A DNA stretch of 64,000 nt from Pyrenula massariospora. Its lineage: Eukaryota > Ascomycota > Eurotiomycetes > Pyrenulales > Pyrenulaceae. The notes beneath the pieces were generated by a model. It was not told the origin of the DNA. It ran no database searches and worked only from the letters and a program-made list of their open reading frames with translations. How positions within the stretch are numbered: position 1 is the first letter of the stretch; each line of letters starts with the position of its first letter. The translations under genes were made by a program, and so were the position numbers. The stretch is from NCBI GenBank assembly GCA_021030905.1, contig JAGFMI010000011.1, forward strand, positions 124,001 to 188,000, given 5' to 3'. Shown here one piece after another: positions 54,884 to 64,000 of this stretch.

Positions 54884-56699
54884 ATGGCCACAGGAACTCC
54901 GTCCGCGGATCATCCGCAAGGTACTTCTGCCACGTCGCCGAATCGCTTGATTCTCTGTTTCGATGGCACGGGAAATGAATTCAAAGGTACCCCTGGCGAC
55001 ACAAATATCGTTAAGCTATACAATATGTTTGACCGTGGAAACTTGTCCCAGATGCACTATTACCAGCGTGCGCATTACTACCCAAGACTTGTGAAATTTC
55101 GCTAATGGTAATTTCTAGCTGGAATTGGCACCTACCCTGCTGAAGGACCCGTCAATGTGAACATGTTTCGTACGCTGATGCGCAAAATCGAAACCATTAT
55201 AGACCAGGCCCTGGCAACGAGCTTCGACTCTCATGTTATAGCAGGCTATAAGTTCATTATGCGCTACTACAAACCTGGTGACCGGATTTACGTCTTCGGC
55301 TTTTCGCGTGGTGCCTTCACTGCTCGCTTCCTCGCTCGTATGATCTCGCATGTTGGGCTGCTGTCCATGGGTAATGAGGAGTTGGTTCCTTTTGCGTATA
55401 AAGTATACCAAAACTACGAACGAACCAATAGCGGCGCTACTGATAAGCAAAAAAATGACGTCAAAAAATTCATGAATTCATTCAAGGAGTACTTCTGTCG
55501 CAGTGAGCAGGACGAGGCTATGAAAGCAGGGGAGAGAATTTTGGACGATGAGAGCGGCATCAAGGTCCATTTCCTTGGCTTGTTCGATTGCGTCAGTTCT
55601 GTTGGCAATCTCGATGTTCCATTCTTTCAGAAAACGCCGCCCATACCAGCAGTGCATGGCACGGCTAAACATATTCGGCATGCCGTTGCCATCGACGAGC
55701 GCCGCGTGAAGTTCAAAGCTGCGTTATTCTCACAGGAACCGGATAATGAAAACGAGGATATCAAAGAGGTGTGGTTTCCCGGTAATCACGGAGACGTCGG
55801 TGGTGGTTGGGATATTCCAGAAAAAGAAGATGGAACAACTCATGTAACCACTCAAGATGACTACTTCCAACTTAGCGATATCGCTCTTAAATGGATGATA
55901 GATGAAATTGATGACGTCGAGGAGGAAGAGAGTATGGCGCACCCGTCGAAAATTCCTGTCCGTCTCGCATGGAACACCAAGCAGAAGTACGACTTCATCC
56001 ATCGGTGCCAATTGCACCAGGATGAGATGATCTCCGCTCGGATGCATGACACTATGAAAATTGGCGGAGGCCTTTCTTTCTTCAAAGTTGTGCTCTGGAA
56101 CTTCCTGGGTAAGTAGCCTCTATTTTGCACTCTGTTTGCCCCTGGCTAACAGAAACCATGTAGAATACCTACCGTTCGTGATCAAACGCTGGGAACTTGT
56201 CCAACGGCCTCACAAGCCAGAGAAATGGGTATGGGAATATATTGGGTGGCCGCCGAACCGCGGTGGATGCCGTGATATCCCCTCCACGGCGTTCTTTCAT
56301 CATTCGGTTATCAACCGAATACGCCTACCATCATCGAAGAAAAAGGAAGATCATCGTCCGAATCTCTATACACCGAATAATTCCCTGTGTATTGAGCCAG
56401 CCACTACCAGCCACACCGAACAACTCCACACAACTCCCGGGATCCGCGAAAATGAAGTGGCGAACAAGAACTTAGGTGAGCCGGCTGAGCCGTACACACT
56501 AAAGGATGTCAGACCTAGCCTCGTCAGTGGGATGCAGCCTCTAGCGAATAAGCCTCCGATATGCTTCAAGCACGAAGAAAATCTGACAACAGGCTCCGCG
56601 CCCATAGGGGGCAAGAAGCCGTTCGGTGCGCAAGAATGGGACCGAATCTATAGCGCCACTCTGGAGTCTAGTGGTGATAATACGCGCAATGGGTTCTAA
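54884..56699 (+). CDS. DUF2235 (T6SS Tle1-like) alpha/beta hydrolase, 569 aa
   Basis: Exons 54884-55067, 55119-56108 and 56164-56699, phases closing to 570 codons. The start MATGTPSADHPQG is the first ATG in frame. Family marks: ILCFDGTGNEF (residues 23-33), GDTNIVKLYN, YYQ joined to PGIGTY across intron 1, and the nucleophile elbow GFSRGAF with Ser124. Further on, LGLFDCVSSVGN and EVWFPGNHGDVGGG provide the catalytic Asp and His regions. The C-terminal third (~390-569) is variable and less ordered. The DUF2235 family includes bacterial phospholipase effectors; fungal members are mostly uncharacterised and often encoded in accessory or STAND-type contexts. No signal peptide. Lipase activity is inference. 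Confidence 0.88.
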
Positions 56700-56929
56700 C
56701 ATGGCTATTCGGCATGAGAGAAGATCGTAGAGGCTTGTGTTTGGGCTTCCGGGAGTCTCGATTCGGAGTAACTTGACAACGATCAAGTATTCGAAATGCT
56801 TAAGGAGAGACCTCCAGAAGACGCCTCAAGGAGTAGGTGGTGGCAGTAGGACCGGCGTAAAGCGGCGAAGACGTGTGAGGGAGAGGAGTAAAATGCAGAT
56901 ATTTCAACTCTGCAGCGCCAAGAATTAGA

Positions 56930-57850
56930 CACTGAAATTACCCTCCAGGTGTTTATCAACCCACTTTCTACTATTTTGGAGCCTCTATATTGTCAGTCCA
57001 TACACACAAACGAATACATATGTATTGAGATACTAGGATCTACACTTCAAATAGGCACTTGCTAACATTTTTACTGTATCAAAGCCTCTGTGATTGTACT
57101 TTCTAGCTTCTCATATCGAATCTTCCAAGAAATTGTCATGCATTCCAAACGCATATCTAGATACTAAAATATGCCCTCCGGAATCTCATTCATTGAGCTT
57201 TTCACTATAATAAAGCCTCCGTGCTGATATGTTATGCCTCCTGACATCCGACCTTTCGAGGAGCCACAATCGAACATAAGCTGTTTCACACATACACTTT
57301 CAGCCATAATATACCCTTAACATCCTGCCGTAGAAAGCCGCCATGTTGACGGCTTAAGTTCCCTCTATTAGAGTTTAGATCAACTCGAAAGCCATTCCGC
57401 ACACCGAATGAGACACTATAGTACATCTTCCAGACACTCGCCCGTCTACTTTCTAAGACAATAAGCCTCCATGTTGACAACTAGCATTTCCTCCTGTCTA
57501 GGTTTTTCAAGTAACTCACGTCAGATGTGAGGTTATTTCACGCAGCCGTTGAAGCACTCAAGTGTATGCTGCAGACCCTGGCCTAGATATTCTCCTTTGT
57601 GATAAAGTCCCAGCGAAAAAAAGTCCACAATCAACATAAGGTCACTCCTTGCAGCTGTGTAGAGCAGATTTTGGATGTAGACCCAAAACCTGCCTCCCTA
57701 CTTCTCACTGCAACTAAGTCTCTGCATGGAAAACTTCATCGTTTGAGCATCACAAAAGCGGCCAGGTTTCACAACCGCTTGAATAGAATGTACTACAAAA
57801 CCCTTTCAAGCACCCAACGACCGACTGCCAACAGTAAATAAGCCTTTAGG
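56930..57850. repeat. Degenerate tandem array (array 3), same family as arrays 1 and 2
   Basis: Words shared with the other arrays recur: CCTCCAGGTG near 56941, AAAGCCTCYRTG, CTTCTCATATCGAA, and CCAGACACTCGCC near 57430. Units are more decayed and spacing less even. It begins just downstream of the DUF2235 gene. Confidence 0.6.
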
Positions 57851-58244
57851 GCGAAGAAGAGTGCAGTAAATGATCTACATGACCATATGGGCGAGATTAC
57901 TCCGCGCTGCTCCAGAGCAACTCAGGACCCGTTCCATATGCTTCCTTGACACCCGCTCGCTGCTGACGTACAATTCACGAGAATGAGTGCGAAATTTCAC
58001 ATTATTCACGGCCTCAATGCTAAGAGATGTGACCGATCAATATAAAGACCCGCATTCAGTTGTCTAAATCCACCTTCTGGTCAACAACTCGCCTCCCAGC
58101 CTCTTATCTCAACGGTCTTTCGTGTCCTTCCAACAGCCCAATAGACGCCAGTGCTCTTTCCGGACGCAGTCGATACCCACGATCTGCAAGATATGCTAGC
58201 TGAGAGATACTTTTCGTTAGCGGAAAACGTATATCACAAGCAGG
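57851..58244. other. Intergenic
   Basis: About 390 bp between array 3 and the 3' end of the peptidase paralog. Nothing recognised. Confidence 0.4.
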
Positions 58245-59540
58245 TCAGGAGAGGGAGGGTAAAATTACAAGACTCGATAAAACGTAGCCATTGATGTTAT
58301 CGGGCCTCTTGCGGGCGGGGAGGTTAAGTATGTTTTCCCACCGGAAGGCGAGGCCGCCGTCGCGCATGACGGTGTCGTGTCCTATGCAAGCCGACCGGTC
58401 AGCACGAACGGTTGTTGTAAAGGGTGGAGCTAACTGCATTGTGGAAAGGGAGGAGGAAAGGCTTGGTGATGAGGCAATCCCTGGAAAGAGCAGTGGGCAG
58501 AGCCCGCTACTTAGTTGTGGCTTACGGTTCCAAGGTGGTAAGCGGCACATCTAGAATTATGTTTGTCAGTGCTAGAAACATAGTAGAGGCTTTGGAATGA
58601 GGATATCGCGAACCTCACGGAAGATCCAGAAGGTGAAGAGTTGCAACGCAATGCCTTCGACAAAAAGATGGCCATACTGTCGCTCGCGGAACATTGGCCG
58701 TATGTCACCGTCAGGTACCCCAGCAAGATCAGGAAGAGGTACTTTCTCAAACATGTAATTGCAGAGCTTAATCACAGGACAATTAAGTCACTATTAAGCC
58801 TAGGCATCAAGGATGGAAGACTGACCGTGATCGTAGCTCTTGTCTCCGGTTGCCGTGTATAGCCTTCTAATTTACGAGGATATACGACGGCCCGTACCTC
58901 ATCTCTATGGCAGCCTGACAGCGGGTCCATAATCATTCCATTGTCTCTATCTTCCCACTCCGACCACGGGCTGTTCAGCGGTGCAAGATAGAATGGAGGA
59001 CGGTCTCTCATCAGAACATAGCCCTCAGGCCGCTGAGATGGGGGAGGATCTTTTCGAAGCTTCCACCTGGAACGACCATTTGGGTCTTGACGATCGTCAT
59101 CACAATAAAATCGGTAATTTGCCCTATTTCGATCTCTTGCTCCACTTCCCATCACCGGCGCTACTCCAGATACCCCAGGCTCTGAGGAAGGGTGACCAAG
59201 GAGATCTACACTTAATTAGACAACGAAACTATGAAATTTCTTGAGATGTCGGTCTGTGCTCACCCACAACCTCTTTGAAACGTTTCTCGTAGGCTCGTTC
59301 CCCTGGCCTTCCTCCTGGCGAGAAAGCCTGCTCGAAATAATACACCTGTTGTGGATCCCGCGGATCCGACATCAATTTGTTGGTTGCAGTACTCGCCCAC
59401 GATTTCATATCGTTAATAGCTTCTCTGATCTTTGTACGGTGAGGATTGCATGATTGATCGATCCAATAAGTGTTGGGGTCCGTGCAGGTCGCTGTGAAGG
59501 CGCACGCCAAGAAGACAAGTAAGGAAATAACGTTCATCAT
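58245..59540 (-). CDS. Secreted aspzincin/LSME-like protein with degenerate active site (pseudoenzyme), 315 aa
   Basis: Exons 59264-59540, 58826-59181, 58614-58766, 58526-58550 and 58245-58381, phases closing to 316 codons. The start MMNVISLLVFLACAFTATC is a signal peptide. Shared blocks with the copy at 4271-5689: TYWIDQSC at the mature N-terminus, NYRFYCDDD, WKLRKDPP, ETRATIT joined to LCNY, and PPWN. Where the paralog has the zinc motif HEFCH this protein has REMCR (residues 261-265): both metal-binding His are Arg, so peptidase activity is not expected. Intron positions and phases and the 25-nt fourth exon are identical in both copies. The C-terminus is shorter. It could act as a binding or decoy protein, or be an early-stage pseudogene with an intact frame. 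Confidence 0.78.
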
Positions 59541-60435
59541 TATGGAACCAAGAAATGGAATGACTTGATCCAGTTGTGACTTAGACAATCAAGACTTAAA
59601 ATCAAGGAATACTATCGAAAAGCTCAAGAGCGGCTCATGGAGAGAAGTTAGGTTGTCGCGCATTTACTTGCTCTCACAGCCGCGCGATGGTGGCTAAATG
59701 GCACATTACATCAGTGAAGGCCAACAAGCAGAACAGGGAATGTAGATGTGGTTGATCTCTAGCATCATTCTATTCCCCATCATCGGGATTGGATATCAAA
59801 GGGTATTGTCTTCAGTTATCCAGTATGAGTGGGTCTGGTGGCCGTCTTTCGGTCATCATCCGACTCACGGCCGCCTATGCTGCCAATGCCACCTCGCAGT
59901 AACAAGCCAGCCCCCCAAAGAAGCCTCGTTGGTGCAAGGAACGTGGATGGCGCTTGATTCGAGAGCCAGATACCTTGAGGCATGAAATGTAAGCAATGTT
60001 CCGATGTGTAGTTGCACAATAAAATTGGGTGCTGTAATCAAGGTCCTGTTTGGTGGAGCAAGACTATTCCAGGGACGGGGCAATTCAAGCTTGGAATCTA
60101 TCCTCCGCGACAGTAGTCATGAAGTCCCATGTCCCTCACCTGCCGATCGCTTGCGACCTTGCTAGGCTCGTTGCGCGGGCATAGCATTCAATAGTAGACC
60201 TGTCAAATGTGAAGGCAAATACGAAAATATCGTAGGCTGACCATGGGCTTGGACAACTAATCTCGAGTGCCAAGACCAACGGTCTTGGCAAGAACTCGTC
60301 TCCGTCGCGCGTCAACTCGAGGATTGTTACAACACCTCCACGATTGGACTACTAGGAAAGTATTCCTCTTTAAGCGACGAGGAATCAGGATCTATACGTT
60401 TGCATTGGTGCAGAGACAATGTTTATGTACTGCTT
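59541..60435. other. Intergenic
   Basis: 895 bp between two minus-strand genes: promoter of the peptidase paralog and 3' region of the Hsp70-like gene. Apart from the hairpin at 60268-60290, no feature is supported. Confidence 0.4.
60268..60290. other. Perfect 10-bp hairpin
   Basis: TGCCAAGACC, a 3-base loop AAC, then GGTCTTGGCA form a perfect stem; CGAG/CTCG can extend it with a bulge. It lies about 150 bp beyond the Hsp70-like stop codon and could be a 3' processing structure, a protein-binding palindrome or a mobile-element scar. Confidence 0.5.
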
Positions 60436-62577
60436 TCAAGCTCGTCTTCCGCCCAAAGTCCCTGTCGCTCGCCTCATCAGCCCTTTCTGATTGACTGGCT
60501 GCAAAATTTCGTCCACCGTGTTGGAATACTCAACGCCGATATCCGCCTCCTCGGACATTTTTTTCCCTTTGAACCAGAGCTCAAAATTCACATCACCGGG
60601 TCCGACGACTAGTTTGATCCTGTATTTAGCGACTCGATGTGTTTCTCCCCTTTGCCATTTGTGTTTGCGCTCCAGGTCAAAATCCTTGGGATCGATCATG
60701 CTGAAGTCGGATTTCAGCACAACAAATGGCTTCCAGCCATCTGGTTCCTTAATTAGCATAACGCTAATTGCTCATAATTACTAGAAATACTGACGCTCGG
60801 ATTTATTATTAGGCCGTTCATCAAGCTCACAATCCGAAACTACCATTGTCGATGTCCATGGTTCCTTGGAGGCATGAATGGCCTTCGGGAACCTTCGGCG
60901 TGTTTCAAACGATTGTTCTGAGTTGGCGTCTAGAAGCTGCCCCTGTTGTCGAAAGAAATGTCAGACGGATGGACTGAGGGAGGAAGGCGGTGTTCGTACC
61001 TTATCAACCACCCATCTAATTTGGTCTGCTACGTAAAGATTTCCGGTCTGCTTCTGGACCTCGTCATTTTCAATCACATCCTGCCTACTATGCTTGTTAG
61101 GGTTATATCTTTCGATACTAACGACTCCATAACTGCGGCGACTGATCCAATTCTTCAGCGTCTTATTGCTTTCATCGATCACAAGACCTCGGCATACAAC
61201 AGTCTGCGCTTCTGCAGCTTGAAGTACTTCCATGTCTGCTGTGTGTCGTCCACCAAAACGACGTGGTCCCGAATATCTCTTCTCTAGTTGATCCCTAACG
61301 TATTCGGAGCTCCCAAGGCCTCCTGAGAGGATGAGATAATCAATTCTCCTTTCAGAGACGCTTTTGATGTGCTTCATGTTGTCAATCTGCTGATCAATAG
61401 CGCCATTGATTGTCTCTACATGCCTGTCAAAGAGGCTAGCCATTTCTTTCGGAGAGAATAGGAGGTTGCCAAGCTCGATGCCAGGCTCTTCATGATCCAA
61501 GTTCTTCGAAAGTTCTGGAATTGGTATCCGGAAAGGCACGTTAGTCTTTAAAGCTTCCGGGCTCAGGTTGCGTTTATGGCGCTCAAACTCTCTCTGCGCC
61601 GTCATTATTCGGGCTGTGTGACCTACATTGGAAAGCAACGCTTCGTCTCCCTTGGCTGTAGCTTCTCTGTTGAGCTTTTCAAATTTTTCCTTTACCAATG
61701 TTTGGAAGTCCCGGTCAATCAGCGTCGACCCTGCGGATTTGCCTCGCACGCTATCAATGGATTTCAAGCTCATAGGCTTCCCCTGAGCAGAATCCACTTG
61801 CAGCAGTGCAATATCTGTGGTGCCTCCCCCGGCATCGCAAACGAGGACGATCTGACCTTGCTGGAGTAAATGGTCTTTTTCAGTAGCAGTGGCAACGGCC
61901 GCGGCTTGCGCCTCTGTCAACGACACGTCGGCAGTGTGACTTCCCCGGTCGAACCCGGCATCATGAATAATGGTCTTAAACCTGTCAACGACTTTCTCCT
62001 CCCTCCAAGTTGTTGGCACGCTGAAAACAAATCGCACACCGCCCTTCCAAAGGTCTGGCCTCGTCTTTTTGAAATACGTCTCGATCTGATTGTAGATCTT
62101 CTTCAGATAATCTGTGTACCATTTGCAGACATCGTCATGGGTAAAATCAAAGTCGTCCGGATATTTGGCTTGTCCCTTGAGGAGGTAGTCTTCATCAAGA
62201 CATAGCTTAAAGAACTCTCTTGTTTGCTTATCGGAAGCGTATCTCTCGTCTCCTTCGAAAGCTAAAAATCCCCAAGAACTGGGTGTCCAGTCAGTACCTT
62301 CTCTTGAACTAGACGCAGCCCGCGATCGACTATGTCGGGATACACTGCCTTTCTTTCGCTCTTCTCGGCTGTATACAATCATCGTGGGAACTTTGCGGCG
62401 TGTTTCTCCTTCAGCGCCAGGCCAATCCTCATCGAGAATACGCGGACCTGCGCTCTGCGGGAGAGAATACGCCACCCCTTTACCAATTACTATCAGAGCT
62501 GAAATGTACTATGCGAAATATTACTCACCAGTGAAGGTCATCCCCACGTCAACTCCAATGATCAATTTTGAGCTCAT
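60436..62577 (-). CDS. Hsp70-like (HSPA12-type) ATPase-domain protein
   Basis: Exon 1 (62529-62577, MSSKLIIGVDVGMTFT) joins in phase to exon 2 (61000-62477). The actin-like ATPase motifs are IIGVDVGMTFTG (phosphate 1), VFSVPTTW, VCDAGGGTTDIALLQ (phosphate 2, residues ~229-243) and LSGGLGSSEYVRDQL (adenosine, ~residue 415). A third exon from ~60943 (GQLLDANSEQSF, KEPWTSTMVVSD) follows. The last one ends at 60436 and carries KPFVVLKSDF and FELWFKGKKM, as in other fungal HSPA12-like proteins. The junction between these two (60760-60850) does not resolve into a standard intron while keeping VVSD, so the 3' end is uncertain or damaged. No substrate-binding domain of canonical Hsp70 is present. Cellular role in fungi is unknown. 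Confidence 0.8.
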
Positions 62578-63044
62578 CTTAGAGACTTGTTGTCCTCGGC
62601 AAGAATTTACTGGCTCTTCTCTCCTTGACGTTCGTGATTGAACAATATAAGGACTGCCGATACCCACCCGCCCAACAGCCTGATTATCAATCTCTCAAGT
62701 TAGAGCCGCACATGTTGCTTGTTGTACAACATTGACAGGTTACGAGCGTGCCAATGACTCAACATTCGAATTAGGCGATTATGCGGCGGTTTTTGTAGAC
62801 GATGGTTGGATTACTGCTCGAGCTGAATACTCAGCCTTGTCAAAATGCAAGCCACGCATAATCTCCGCCCAAGCCGTTAGTGATACGTCTTACATCCTCG
62901 CAATTATGTACGAACTATTTCTCTATCACCGCCACAACATGCTCTAGTTCTTACAGCAGCAACGCCCCATTATTTAGGTGAACAAAAAGTTAAGATTATC
63001 TCAATGATTAACGATCAAAGTCACTCAAAGTTCGGGGCCTCAAT
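62578..63044. promoter_or_regulatory. Divergent promoter region
   Basis: 467 bp between the Hsp70-like gene (-) and the 63045 gene (+), expected to hold both promoters. No specific element recognised. Confidence 0.4.
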
Positions 63045-64000
63045 ATGAGCACATCCCAGTACAAGTTTGAGAACACCAGTAGTGCACCGCAAGCTCGAGC
63101 TTCGGTGCAGCAACCGCAGGAACGCCGTTTACCATGGAGCCTATTCAGCCGCGGTCATCTATCTGGAGGAAGAACAAGGCCTGAGGAGCCGCGCATAGAC
63201 AGCCCTGAACGACATGTCATCCTCTCAGATTTCCTGCCTCAAGCAGTTGAGGATCAAACCTTGATCGATACGTTTCAAGATATTGAAGGTTCGCTCGAGG
63301 AGCATGTGAACTGCTTCTACAGCAGCAGGTTTGCATCTTTTCAGCGTCTATCCAGCCTCGGAATAAGCCCTACTTCGGGCGTGTATGGTTCTCTCATGGC
63401 GCTTTTACAAGACGGGATGAGCTTCAGAGATACTGTTTATCCGACGAGGGACCCATCACTTCGGAGCAATACGGAAGGTATGCAGACGGATTCAGCAACG
63501 ACGAATCGGCTTCAAGAAGAGAATTTCTTGAAAGCAATCCAGGGAATCATTGGCCAGAGCCTCATCACCAGCATCCAACCTTTCTCAATTGAACCCCGCG
63601 CAGGAAATCTACTACCGATGGATATGACGCGCTTTCTCTGCAACGTTCCTGCTCCTCTAGATGTACAGGACGATCCAGGTCAGTAAGTAGAGATGAGCAG
63701 AGCCAATTTTGCTAACCACTGTTATTCAGTCTACATCAAAGCGCTCGGTCAATGGAGGAGCCTGACGTGGTACCTTTGGACTCATCCGCCAATGAATCAC
63801 GACAACGAAGAGTTTTTCAGAGAACGACTTGACAAAGAAATCAAGGCTAGTATCAATGCCATCGAAACTCAACTGAGACCATTCACAGACCCCCATGAAG
63901 AAGACAGACGCAGGAACAATCTCGCGCAGCTGCTTCGCAAGACGGCCGACTTAGGACGTTTGCTTTTATCCCAAGTTGCCGAATACGACTTCGACTGGGG
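63045..64000 (+). CDS. Fungal protein of unknown function, 3' end beyond window
   Basis: Exon 1 63045-63678 and exon 2 from 63730, open to the right edge. The N-terminal ~60 residues are polar and disordered. HVILSDFLPQAVEDQTLIDT followed by FQDIEGSLEEHVNCFY is a helical block seen in many filamentous-ascomycete hypothetical proteins. Exon 2 (KALGQWRSLTWYLW, then acidic/basic helices) looks globular. No catalytic motif or signal peptide. The protein is incomplete, so length cannot be compared. Confidence 0.7.

Noticed and set aside
58245-58550. Unspliced 101-residue frame starting MCRLPPWN as a separate gene
   Set aside because: It is exon 4 of the peptidase paralog read through into the next intron.

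Overview
The window comes from a filamentous ascomycete (Pezizomycotina). The genes carry short GT-AG introns of about 50-160 bp and encode fungal families: an ORM sphingolipid regulator, an Air-type zinc-knuckle protein, a STAND-type HeLo-like protein, a fungal HSPA12-like Hsp70 and aspzincin/LSME-type secreted peptidases. A 12.8 kb AT-extreme block has the look of repeat-induced point mutation (RIP). The class (Dothideomycetes or Leotiomycetes) cannot be settled from the sequence alone. I rebuilt exon structures by hand from splice sites; reading-frame phase closes in every multi-exon model unless noted.

Left part, 1-35 kb, is mostly gene-bearing. It holds a HeLo-like/ankyrin protein running off the left edge (1-2447, -), a broken secreted metallopeptidase (4271-5689, -), a conserved unknown (6499-8295, +), ORM (8433-9101, -) divergent from an Air-like zinc-knuckle gene (9843-11856, +), an LDH2-type oxidoreductase (12140-13231, +), two small unknowns, two adjacent paralogous protein kinases with a shared C-terminal domain (15986-18735 and 19579-21896, both -), a small secreted Cys-rich protein (23605-23844, +), a 1,766-residue disordered protein (25892-31297, +), a HAD phosphatase with a 14-nt micro-exon (31924-33234, +) and a coiled-coil protein with three 40-residue repeats (33736-34959, +).

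Middle part, 35-54 kb, is an accessory repeat island. A decayed tandem array with a 138-bp period (35.4-37.0 kb) lies beside an LTR element (37168-50196; 181-bp LTRs, TSD GACAT). A second LTR element (39693-46421; 394-bp LTRs, TSD TATAT) is inserted inside the first. Both are heavily RIP-mutated fossils. The outer one appears to have landed in a host reading frame. Beyond it lie two short inverted-repeat elements, a second array of the same repeat family containing a fragment of a dolichol-phosphate mannose synthase (DPM1) gene, and other gene debris.

Right part, 54-64 kb, holds a DUF2235 alpha/beta hydrolase (54884-56699, +), a third patch of the repeat (56.9-57.85 kb), a second metallopeptidase paralog with an intact frame but a lost HExxH motif (58245-59540, -), an HSPA12-like Hsp70 (60436-62577, -) and a divergent fungal unknown running off the right edge (63045-64000, +). 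No operon-like cooperation is implied. The common thread is an accessory, repeat-rich region with duplicated and decaying secreted or signalling genes beside a conserved housekeeping block.
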